Below, one piece after another: positions 1-6,596 of a DNA stretch of 21,808 nucleotides. The notes beneath the pieces were generated by a model. It searched no databases and had not been told where the DNA came from. It was given only the letters and a program-made list of their open reading frames with translations. The position numbers and the translations under genes were made by a program. Source of the DNA: JAQAZP01 sp032127265 (GTDB taxonomy: Bacteria > Acidobacteriota > JAQAZP01); assembly GCA_032127265.1 (NCBI GenBank), contig JAQAZP010000090.1:1-21808 (forward strand). Reading direction: 5' to 3'. The first letter of the stretch is position 1, and each line of letters starts with the position of its first letter.

Positions 1-242
1 GCCAGGCCCAGGGGCAGGCCAAAGACGCCCACCGCGTTCTCCACCATCAGGTCAGCCAGCTCGGGAGTGAGGGTCTCCTGTTTGAGCATCCACTTCTCCT
101 TGGCGGTGAGAGTGGTCCACTTGTCCAGCGCGTCAAGACGGTCGTTCACGTCGAGCTTGAAAAAACCCGGGTAGCGCGAACACTTGCCGTTCTTTCGCTC
201 CTCACCGAACGCGGGTTCGATTTTTTTCTTTGCAGCGGTCAT
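1..242 (-). CDS. Hydroxymethylglutaryl-CoA reductase, class II (degradative type), N-terminal part, cut by window edge
   Basis: Only the first 80 codons are inside the window. They read from an ATG at 242 toward position 1 and the frame stays open to the edge. HMG-CoA reductase interconverts HMG-CoA and mevalonate with NAD(P)H. The visible part has a basic start (MTAAKKK), a region SRYPGFFKLDVNDRLDAL, and at residues 66-80 the block MVENAVGVFGLPLGL. This block matches the conserved ENVIG-type dimerisation motif that precedes the substrate-binding residues in HMG-CoA reductases; class II enzymes have this short soluble layout with no membrane anchor. The catalytic Glu, Lys, Asp and His lie beyond the edge. 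An AGGA lies four bases before the ATG and a sigma70-like promoter sits at 279-307. Whether the enzyme makes or degrades mevalonate depends on neighbours outside the window. Confidence 0.85.
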   Translation of the reverse strand, partial: MTAAKKKIEPAFGEERKNGKCSRYPGFFKLDVNDRLDALDKWTTLTAKEKWMLKQETLTPELADLMVENAVGVFGLPLGL

Positions 243-278
243 CGATCCTGGCTTTCCTGTTATATGTAAAAGGGGGTC

Positions 279-307
279 AGGATAGGGTTTTCACTGTTTG
301 GCGTCAA
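279..307 (-). promoter_or_regulatory. Sigma70-like promoter for the HMG-CoA reductase gene
   Basis: On the minus strand TTGACG (302-307) is separated by 17 bases from TATCCT (279-284). Transcription would start near 272, giving a leader of about 30 bases before the ATG at 242. The layout TTGACG-N14-CCCTATCCT is shared with the promoters at 3723 and 13016. The rest of the 243-364 gap shows no convincing terminator for the upstream phosphatase gene. Confidence 0.55.
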
Positions 308-364
308 GACGGCAACGGCATCCTGGCGACCAATGTCTGTTTTTCCTATCACTTGCATAGAGTA

Positions 365-1066
365 TCATGTTTGACAGTTTCGTTGCAGTAGGTCGATGAT
401 ATCCATGAAGTTGCCCGATTCACAGACCAGGTCGGCCTGCCGGGACAGTTCCTCGTCGCGGGGGTTGACGGCCACTTTCAAACCGGCGCGTTCGAACAGG
501 TCAAGGTCGTCCCGGCCGTCACCCACCGCCACCGTCTCTTCCGGACTAACGCGAAAGCGGTCCTGGATCAGCTCCAGAACCCGCCCCTTGCCGCCGATGG
601 GCACCACCACATCAACCTTCCCGGTGATCAGCCCATCGCGGATCACCAGCCGGTTGGCAAAGGCCTGGTCCACACCCAGCTCCAGACGCGCCCGATCGGT
701 CATCACCGTGAGGCCTGAGGAGATCACCGCCAGCCGCAGCCCCAGATCCGCCTTCAGCCGCCCCAGGCACTGCGGCACACCGGGGAGGAAATTGACCTCC
801 GCGGTGATCGCCTCGAGACGCTCGAGGGGCAGGCCCTTCCAGTGACCGGCATCGAGACGGGCAAACTCTTCGTAGCTGATCTCGCCGCGGCGAAACTGCT
901 CCTGGTGCACCGAGGCCCCGCCGTCCCAGATGCCCAGCCGCTCATGGTAATACTGCCAGCTGCTGACGCAGTCGGTGAGCGTGCCGTCCATGTCGAAAAC
1001 GGCCAGCTTGTACGTCGGAGGCGCGGCCTCGGCCTCCGGTGTTGCTTTCCCCATTCCGTTCCTCAT
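365..1066 (-). CDS. HAD superfamily IB phosphatase, phosphoserine phosphatase (SerB)-like
   Basis: This 233-residue soluble hydrolase has all four HAD motifs. Motif I is FDMDGTLT with the nucleophile and acid/base Asp at residues 25 and 27. Motif II is VISSGLT around residue 117. Motif III is Lys160 in GGKGR. Motif IV is VGDGRDDLDLF with Asp183 and Asp187. Length and the helical cap between motifs I and II match subfamily IB, which includes phosphoserine phosphatase. The substrate cannot be fixed from sequence: serine synthesis is one option, another small phosphomonoester is equally possible. The first ATG (1066) has AGGAAGG ten bases upstream. A second ATG at 1054 has GAGG six bases upstream and may be the true start. 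The gene is divergent from the helicase gene and not obviously in an operon with HMG-CoA reductase, which has its own promoter. Confidence 0.85.
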   Translation of the reverse strand: MRNGMGKATPEAEAAPPTYKLAVFDMDGTLTDCVSSWQYYHERLGIWDGGASVHQEQFRRGEISYEEFARLDAGHWKGLPLERLEAITAEVNFLPGVPQCLGRLKADLGLRLAVISSGLTVMTDRARLELGVDQAFANRLVIRDGLITGKVDVVVPIGGKGRVLELIQDRFRVSPEETVAVGDGRDDLDLFERAGLKVAVNPRDEELSRQADLVCESGNFMDIIDLLQRNCQT

Positions 1067-1177
1067 CGCTTTGCGCCCTTCCTGGGCCTGGGATAGAATC
1101 CCTCGATTTCAAGCTTTGGAGTATACCTGCTGGTCGCCATTTTCGCCACAACGGCCGGATGCCTTGAGGAACCGAGG
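1067..1177. promoter_or_regulatory. Divergent intergenic region between phosphatase and helicase genes
   Basis: This 111-bp spacer must carry the start signals for both divergent genes. A GTATAC palindrome at 1121-1126 gives TATACT on the minus strand (1120-1125) as a possible -10 for the phosphatase, but its -35 (TGGCGA at 17 bases) is poor. A short inverted repeat, GGGAT-AGA-ATCCC, lies at 1090-1102. For the helicase, GAGGA at 1166-1170 sits seven bases before its ATG and is a good ribosome binding site. Confidence 0.3.
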
Positions 1178-3616
1178 ATGACACTGCGTCTGGACAGCGA
1201 GGCCCGCACCCTGGAGGTGAGCGTGGGCGACCTGGTGCTGGGAGACCCGCTGCTCCGCTCCCGGGGGTCGGCCGGCCGCGCCCTTCCGGACCGCATGGCC
1301 ATGGGCACCCGGGCGCACCAGGACGTCCAGCAGATGCGGGCCGGACGAATCCCGGGCTACCAGAGCGAGATTCAGGTGCGGCGGGAGTTCGTGATCTCCG
1401 ACTGGACCGTGACCGTGCAGGGCCGGGTGGACGGCTGCCACCACGACAAGAACGGCGTCCTGGTGGTGGAGGAGATCAAGTCGGTGACCCTCTCCCCGGT
1501 CCGCTTTACCGCGGAAGTCGTTCGGCCCCGGGTTGACCACCTGCTGCAGCTGGAAATCTACTGCGCCCTGCTGGCCGATGGAGAGGCGCCGGTGCGGGGC
1601 CTGCTGATCCTCTTCAATCTCGCCGACAACGCCACCCTGGAACTGCCGGTGGAAGTGGACGGAGCGGAAGCCCGCCGCCGGCTGGAGTCCCGTCTGGCAG
1701 CGTTGCTTCTCCGCATGGACGAGGAACGGAAGCGGTTGGAGGCCCGCACCTCCTGGGCCGGGCAGCTGGTCTTTCCCTTCCCCGCCATGCGCTCCGGCCA
1801 GGACGAACTGGCCGCGGCCATGACCGGTGCCTGGGAAAAGGGTCACGACATCCTCGCCTCGGCGCCGGCCGGCACCGGCAAGACCGCCGCCGCCGTCTGG
1901 GCCGCCCTGCAGCACGCGCTGGCCAACCGGCTGGTCCTCTTCTTCGTCACGGCCAAGACCACCCAGCAGAAACTGGCCGCCGAGACCCTCGAAGCGGTGG
2001 CCGCCGCGTCCGACATCCCGCTGCGCAGCCTGGTTCTGCGGGCCAAGGACGCCATGTGCCTCTGCGAGACACGGATCTGCCACGAGGAGGTCTGTCCCCA
2101 CATCCGCGACTACCCGCAAAAGATCACGGAAAGCGACATCTATCGCCGGTTGCTGGACCGGCCGCTGGTCGCCCCGGACCGCATCCGTCAACTCTGCCAG
2201 GAGGCCGGCATCTGCCCCTTCGAGGTCTCCCTCGACCTCAGCGGGATGGTGGACGCGGTGGTCTGCGACTACAACTACGTCTTCGATCCGGCCGTGGCCC
2301 TCAAGCGGTTCGGCGAAGGGGCGAACCGGGACACGTTGCTGGTTATTGACGAGGCGCACAACCTCCTCGAACGGGGGCGCGACTACTATTCCCCGGCCCT
2401 GGAGCGAAACGACCTGGCCGCGCTGTTTCCCGTTCTTGCCGCGGGCCGCAGCCCCTCGCACCGTCGCCTGGAAGTTCTCTTCACCGAGCTGGAAGCGCTG
2501 CTGGACGGCGTGAGCCGCTGCGCGTCGGAAGACAACACCAGCCTACTGGAAACAGTGGTGGATGAATTCGACCCGGCGCCCTTTGCCGCGCTGAGGGAGC
2601 GGCTGGACAGCGCCCTGGTACTCTACCTGCTGGACAGCCAGTCCCGGGGCGGAGTGCTGCCGGACGACCCGGTGCTTGGCTTCACCGCTGATTTCGGCCG
2701 ATTCGTCAACGCGGCCACGCTGGCCGGCGACGAATTCGTGCGGATCTTCCGCCGGCGCGAGGACCACAGCGAACAGTTGAAGATTCTCTGCCTTGATCCC
2801 GGGCGGCAGCTGGGCCGCCGGCTTCGCAGCTTTGCCGGAACCGTGGCCATGTCCGCCACCCTGCAGCCGATTTCCTACTACCGCCAGGTGCTGGGTTTTC
2901 GCAAGACAAAGACCGACACCGCTGTCTTCCCCTCCCCCTTCCCGGCCCACAACCGGCTGGCCCTGGTGGTGCCGTCGGTTTCCACCCTCTACCGCGACCG
3001 GCCGGCCAACTACGATCCCATCGCCCGGATCATCGAACGGACGGTGGGTCTGCGCCAGGCCAACCACCTGGTCTTCTTCCCCAGCTTTGCCTTTCTGCGG
3101 CAGGTGGCGCGCCGCCTGAAAACCCCCGGCTTCACCGTGATCCACCAGGAGCCCGAGATGAGCCTGCAGCAGCGGACGGAAGTCCTCGACGCCCTGGCCG
3201 CGGGAAAAAAACCGCACCTCGTTCTGGCGGTGCAGGGCGGGATCTTTGCCGAGGGAGTGGACTACCCGGGCGAGATGGCCGCGGGGGTGATCGTGGTGGG
3301 ACCAGGCCTGCCCCAGGTCTGTTTCGAGCGGGAACTGATCAAGCAGCACTTCCAGGAGACCGATGGCCAGGGCTTCGAATATGCCTTCCTTTACCCGGGG
3401 ATGAACCGCGCGGTCCAGGCCGCGGGCCGGTTGATCCGCACCCCCGAAGACCGGGGGGTGATCATGCTGCTGGGTCGGCGCTTCGCCTCCAGCCGTTACG
3501 CCGACCTGTTCCCATCCCACTGGTATGATCTCTCACCCCGGGAGATGCTGCGCCGCGACTGGCCGGAACTGATCAAGCACTTCTGGGACGACCCGCAGCT
3601 GGATTTCGGCGATTGA
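1178..3616 (+). CDS. PD-(D/E)XK nuclease fused to a Rad3/XPD-family (DinG-like) iron-sulfur DNA helicase
   Basis: An 812-residue fusion, probably acting in DNA repair or replication-fork processing. Residues 1-160 carry a RecB/Cas4-like nuclease signature: His47, Asp85 in GRVDG, Glu99-X-Lys101 in EEIKS, and QLEIY at 124-128. The helicase follows: Walker A APAGTGKT (229-236), a cysteine-rich insert (C294, C296, C301, C306, C340, C346) with the XPD-like ending ICPFE, DEAH at 391-394 in VIDEAHNL, SATLQP (559-564), GIFAEGVDYPG (688-698) and motif VI QAAGRLIR (747-754). The cysteine insert fits the 4Fe-4S domain of 5'-to-3' superfamily 2 helicases. All key residues are intact, so both activities are expected. 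Classical E. coli DinG lacks a nuclease domain and some Firmicute DinG proteins carry a DEDD exonuclease; here the partner is PD-(D/E)XK. The start has GAGGA seven bases upstream. Polarity, substrate and partner proteins are unknown. Confidence 0.9.
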   Translation: MTLRLDSEARTLEVSVGDLVLGDPLLRSRGSAGRALPDRMAMGTRAHQDVQQMRAGRIPGYQSEIQVRREFVISDWTVTVQGRVDGCHHDKNGVLVVEEIKSVTLSPVRFTAEVVRPRVDHLLQLEIYCALLADGEAPVRGLLILFNLADNATLELPVEVDGAEARRRLESRLAALLLRMDEERKRLEARTSWAGQLVFPFPAMRSGQDELAAAMTGAWEKGHDILASAPAGTGKTAAAVWAALQHALANRLVLFFVTAKTTQQKLAAETLEAVAAASDIPLRSLVLRAKDAMCLCETRICHEEVCPHIRDYPQKITESDIYRRLLDRPLVAPDRIRQLCQEAGICPFEVSLDLSGMVDAVVCDYNYVFDPAVALKRFGEGANRDTLLVIDEAHNLLERGRDYYSPALERNDLAALFPVLAAGRSPSHRRLEVLFTELEALLDGVSRCASEDNTSLLETVVDEFDPAPFAALRERLDSALVLYLLDSQSRGGVLPDDPVLGFTADFGRFVNAATLAGDEFVRIFRRREDHSEQLKILCLDPGRQLGRRLRSFAGTVAMSATLQPISYYRQVLGFRKTKTDTAVFPSPFPAHNRLALVVPSVSTLYRDRPANYDPIARIIERTVGLRQANHLVFFPSFAFLRQVARRLKTPGFTVIHQEPEMSLQQRTEVLDALAAGKKPHLVLAVQGGIFAEGVDYPGEMAAGVIVVGPGLPQVCFERELIKQHFQETDGQGFEYAFLYPGMNRAVQAAGRLIRTPEDRGVIMLLGRRFASSRYADLFPSHWYDLSPREMLRRDWPELIKHFWDDPQLDFGD

Positions 3617-3652
3617 ATTCAATTTTCCACCAGGACGAAACCGGTGGGAGCT

Positions 3653-3696
3653 GTTGCCTCGTTTCGCAGAACCCTGCGAGGGCATCAGGCAGCAAC
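3653..3696 (+). other. Nested inverted repeats after the helicase gene (possible RNA structure or weak terminator)
   Basis: GTTGC (3653-3657) pairs with GCAAC (3692-3696). Inside, CGCAG (3665-3669) and CTGCG (3674-3678) form a hairpin with an AACC loop, extended by CCT/AGG. It lies 36 bases after the helicase stop and upstream of the next promoter. There is no T run, so an intrinsic terminator is not established; it may protect the helicase 3' end or be chance. Confidence 0.25.
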
Positions 3697-3722
3697 GGCG
3701 GCGGGGGAAAGCCCGGGGAATA

Positions 3723-3751
3723 TTGACACTCGTAAAGGAAATCCCTATCCT
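3723..3751 (+). promoter_or_regulatory. Sigma70-like promoter for the membrane sulfatase-like gene
   Basis: A perfect TTGACA (3723-3728) is followed after 17 bases by TATCCT (3746-3751). Start of transcription is expected near 3758, leaving a leader of about 140 bases before the ATG at 3897. The leader holds the inverted repeats at 3807-3840 and 3883-3896. Confidence 0.6.
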
Positions 3752-3806
3752 CATTTACTTGGAGTTCGAATTCGGATTCTCAAGATCAAGAGATCATCTA
3801 TTTCGT

Positions 3807-3840
3807 TGATCTGGAATATGGTTCATGATTTTCCAGATCA
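3807..3840 (+). repeat. Perfect 10-bp inverted repeat in the leader of the sulfatase-like gene
   Basis: TGATCTGGAA (3807-3816) and TTCCAGATCA (3831-3840) are exact reverse complements separated by 14 bases. It lies 56 bases after the predicted -10 and 57 bases before the chosen start. It could be an operator bound by a dimeric regulator or an RNA hairpin in the leader. No regulator gene is adjacent. Confidence 0.6.
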
Positions 3841-3882
3841 CAATCTCAACCCCTATCGCCGGCTCCAGACCAGACGACCAGG

Positions 3883-3896
3883 GACTGTCAACAGTC
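3883..3896 (+). repeat. Small dyad touching the start codon of the sulfatase-like gene
   Basis: GACTGT (3883-3888), two bases, then ACAGTC (3891-3896), immediately followed by the ATG at 3897. The arms are perfect but short and the RNA loop would be too tight, so a protein-binding site is likelier than a hairpin. It occupies the place of a ribosome binding site; the nearest purine run is AGGGA about 12 bases before the ATG. Confidence 0.35.
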
Positions 3897-5927
3897 ATGA
3901 AATACCAACCACGGCCATTTTCTGTTTCCCTGATCCTCTTCAGCGCTGCCGGACTGCTCTTCGGCGCTGTTGAAACCTGGATAGCCGTCTTCCACTATCC
4001 CTGGATTCCGTTCCGCGGTGCCGCGGACCGTCTGGGCTACCTGGTCTTCTTTCTCTTTCTCAACGGGTTGGCCGGCGCGCTGTACGGTCTGCTGGCGGCC
4101 GCGGTTCCCGCGGGCCTGGCCCTGGCGATCCGGCGCGACCGGAGCGCCTGGACGCCTCGTCGCCTCGCCCTCCGCACGGTCCGGGCGGCCTTTGACTGGG
4201 GCACGATCTATATCACCGCGGTTGGCCTCATCGCCTACCACCGGCTGCTGATCCACCTGGACAAGAACCCGCTGGAGAAGAACAACCTGCGCTACCTGGG
4301 ACTCTGGATCGGCCTGCTGGTCCTGATCTGGGTGGTGGTCAGGGTATTCCTGCGTTTCGTTCCCTGGCAGCGGATCAGGCCGGCGCATGCGGTGGCGACG
4401 CTGGCTTTCATCGTGCTGGGGCTGGGGCTGGGCCTTCCCCTGCGTGGGAAGCCGGTTGCGCCGGTGGGTTCGGGAGCGGTTCCGGCTGTCCTGCCGGCGG
4501 CCGAGGAGCCGCAGTCGCCCCTCTCCGTAGAGGGGCCCCAGAACCTGCTCTTCATCACCATCGACACGCTGCGTGCCGACCACCTGGGTGTGTATGGATA
4601 TCAGCGCTACACCAGTCCCTACATCGATCGTTTTGCCAAGGACGCCCTGCTCTTCCAGTCCCCGGTGGCACAAAAGACCATGACTGCGCCCAGTTTCGCC
4701 ACCATGATGACCGGGCTCTATCCCCGGACCCACGGATTGAGCCAGAACCAGGGCGTTCTCTCCGATGAAGCCCATACCCTGGCCGAACGGCTCAAGGAGC
4801 AGGGATACCGCACGGCGGCCTTTGTCTCCAACCCTGCCTGTTCCGACGTGTTCAATTTCGACCAGGGCTTCGATTTCTTCGACCTCAGCTTTTACGACGA
4901 AACCGTGGAGTCGAAGGGGCTGAACGAGAAGTTCATCCCTTATGCCGAGAATCTGGGCGACCAGCCGTTCCTGCTCTGGCTGCATTACACCGACCCCCAT
5001 GCGCTCTATGTTGTCGAGGAGCCGCAGCGTTCCCTCTTCACCGGCGATTTCTGGTATGGCGCGAACCGTGACCGGAAGGTCTCCATCGGGCCCCGGGCCC
5101 GGCCCTACATCCTGCCTGCCGATGTGGTACTGGACGGCTCCACCGATCTCGATTTCTACATCTCCCAGTACGATGCCGAGATCCGTTACGTGGATTACCA
5201 CCTGCAGTACGCCATGGCCTCGCTGCAGCGGATGGGGCTGCTGGAGAACACCCTGGTGGTGGTGCTCTCCGATCACGGGGAGAGCATGGTGGAGCACAAT
5301 ACCTATATGTCCCATGGCCACAACGCCCACAATACCCAGGCCCTGGTGCCGCTGATATTCCGCCACCAGGCGTTGCCCCGCGGGGTGGTGATTGCCGACA
5401 AGGTGGAGTTGGTGGATCTGCTGCCTACGCTGCTCACCCTGCTCGGCGTGCCGTACGATGCCGGGGAAATGGAAGGCCGGAACCGCGTGCCGCTGATTCT
5501 CGGCGGAGCGGGGGGGGCAGGGGCTGGCGGCGAGACCTTTGCCTACACCGAAGGTAAATACAATTACAGCTACAGCCATCTGGCGGTCTGGGGCGAGCGG
5601 TGGAAGCTGATCCTCACCCCACTGAAGATGGCCTATCCCCTGAACCGGATCGTGGATCAGCGGGTACGTTTCTGGCTCGGTGGCCCGGTGGAGAACAGCT
5701 TCCGGACCAAGATCGCCAAATTCGAACTCTACGACATGCAGGCTGACCCGGGAGAGACGAACAACCTGGCCGGCACCGGTCTGGAGGCCGAGGAGACGGA
5801 GCGGCAGCGTCTCCTCCGCTGGCTCGACAGCCACCCCCTGCAAATGCGGCAGCAGGTCCTGACCAAGGATGAGCTGCATTCCGACGTGGCGGATCAGTTA
5901 CGTGCACTGGGCTATGTGGACTCCTGA
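3897..5927 (+). CDS. Inner-membrane alkaline phosphatase/sulfatase-superfamily enzyme with Thr nucleophile
   Basis: A 676-residue protein. The N-terminal third holds about five membrane segments (residues 9-32, 48-76, 100-118, 133-153, 163-181), then a Pro/Ala-rich linker and a catalytic domain expected in the periplasm. Metal-site motifs are ITIDTLRADHLG (Asp223, Asp228), DPH (366-368) and LSDHGE (Asp459, His460). At the position of the sulfatase C/S-X-P-S-R signature it reads TAPSF: Thr263 replaces the Cys or Ser that becomes formylglycine, and the Arg is missing. Thr is the nucleophile in LtaS, EptA and phosphonate hydrolases of this superfamily, so phosphotransfer or phosphodiester cleavage at the cell surface is likelier than sulfate ester hydrolysis. 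The RALGYV ending is common in sulfatase-annotated proteins. An upstream ATG at 3825 exists, but it lies inside the inverted repeat and adds only a polar stretch. Substrate unknown. Confidence 0.8.
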   Translation: MKYQPRPFSVSLILFSAAGLLFGAVETWIAVFHYPWIPFRGAADRLGYLVFFLFLNGLAGALYGLLAAAVPAGLALAIRRDRSAWTPRRLALRTVRAAFDWGTIYITAVGLIAYHRLLIHLDKNPLEKNNLRYLGLWIGLLVLIWVVVRVFLRFVPWQRIRPAHAVATLAFIVLGLGLGLPLRGKPVAPVGSGAVPAVLPAAEEPQSPLSVEGPQNLLFITIDTLRADHLGVYGYQRYTSPYIDRFAKDALLFQSPVAQKTMTAPSFATMMTGLYPRTHGLSQNQGVLSDEAHTLAERLKEQGYRTAAFVSNPACSDVFNFDQGFDFFDLSFYDETVESKGLNEKFIPYAENLGDQPFLLWLHYTDPHALYVVEEPQRSLFTGDFWYGANRDRKVSIGPRARPYILPADVVLDGSTDLDFYISQYDAEIRYVDYHLQYAMASLQRMGLLENTLVVVLSDHGESMVEHNTYMSHGHNAHNTQALVPLIFRHQALPRGVVIADKVELVDLLPTLLTLLGVPYDAGEMEGRNRVPLILGGAGGAGAGGETFAYTEGKYNYSYSHLAVWGERWKLILTPLKMAYPLNRIVDQRVRFWLGGPVENSFRTKIAKFELYDMQADPGETNNLAGTGLEAEETERQRLLRWLDSHPLQMRQQVLTKDELHSDVADQLRALGYVDS

Positions 5928-6063
5928 TCGGTCCCAACACCTCGTCTGAGGCCCAGGGCAGCGTCAAAATACTCGCATGCCGCACGCTGAAAACGTGTAG
6001 AATCGTAGGTAGGCCATGTTCGATGCCGAGTCGCCTGCTGAGGGCTGCCACGGGAGTGTGACC

Positions 6064-6585
6064 ATGAGGAATCAGCACACTCTACGCTTGATCGTCCTGA
6101 TCCTGGCCGCCATGTTGTGCCCGAGCCGCGCCCTGGCCCAGGATCCGGCGCCCGGGACAGAGGGATCACCTTCACCGGCCTATGAAAAGCGGGTGCTCTT
6201 CGAACCGCTGCAGGTCCCCTCGGCCGCGCCCCGCGACGATGAACCAACGCTCTTTGTCCCGGCCCTCTTCCGCCCTCCGGTGCCCTGGCTCAAACTCGAC
6301 GATCGCTACGAGAGTTTCATTGATAATGTGGAAATTCAGGCTGAGCTGCAGCAGATGGAGAAACTCTTCCTCAACCCCTATGAAGGCCTGGGCCGCGAAT
6401 TGACCGCCGGCATCCAGACCAAGATCGGCGCCTATGGCGAGGAGGTCCGGACCTACGAATTTGCCGGCGGAAAATTCGAGTTCTCCTCCTCGGCAGCCCC
6501 CTTCGGCCGCCCGGGCGGGTGGGGCAACGGATACGACTACAACTCCTGGCTGGGCAACAGCAACCGCACCACCACCGACCGCTGA
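6064..6585 (+). CDS. Small exported protein of unknown function
   Basis: A 173-residue protein with a classical signal peptide: charged MRNQHTLR, a hydrophobic core LIVLILAAML, and a likely cleavage after ALA before QDPAPG. The mature part begins with a Pro-rich acidic stretch, continues with a charged helical region (residues near 80-110, DDRYESFIDNVEIQAELQQ) and ends in a Gly/Asn/Ser/Tyr-rich tail (GRPGGWGNGYDYNSWLGN). No Cys is left in the mature chain. I do not recognise a family. The start at 6064 was chosen because GGGAG lies seven bases before it and the signal peptide begins there; an ATG at 6016 in the same frame adds 16 unlikely residues. It lies 136 bp after the sulfatase-like gene on the same strand and may be cotranscribed. 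Confidence 0.65.
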   Translation: MRNQHTLRLIVLILAAMLCPSRALAQDPAPGTEGSPSPAYEKRVLFEPLQVPSAAPRDDEPTLFVPALFRPPVPWLKLDDRYESFIDNVEIQAELQQMEKLFLNPYEGLGRELTAGIQTKIGAYGEEVRTYEFAGGKFEFSSSAAPFGRPGGWGNGYDYNSWLGNSNRTTTDR

Positions 6586-6596
6586 ACGGCCGTTCA
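6583..6596. repeat. 14-bp perfect palindrome spanning both stop codons of convergent genes
   Basis: TGAACGGCCGTTCA reads the same on both strands. Its first three bases are the stop of the plus-strand exported protein and its last three are the stop (TGA on the minus strand) of the glycosyltransferase. There is no loop or T run, so it does not look like an ordinary terminator. Confidence 0.6.

Noticed and set aside
1109..2461. 450-codon open frame opposite the helicase gene
   Set aside because: Antisense to conserved nuclease and helicase motifs; no domain or ribosome site supports it.
3617..3722. Known riboswitch before the sulfatase-like gene
   Set aside because: The hairpins lie upstream of the predicted promoter and I could not match the sequence to cobalamin or cyclic di-GMP riboswitch cores.
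3825..3896. Upstream ATG giving a 700-residue sulfatase-like protein
   Set aside because: It falls in the spacer of the inverted repeat, has no good ribosome site and adds a polar stretch before the first membrane helix.
3888..5879. 663-codon open frame on the minus strand opposite the sulfatase-like gene
   Set aside because: Antisense shadow with no motif; the plus strand has a full enzyme with metal-site motifs.
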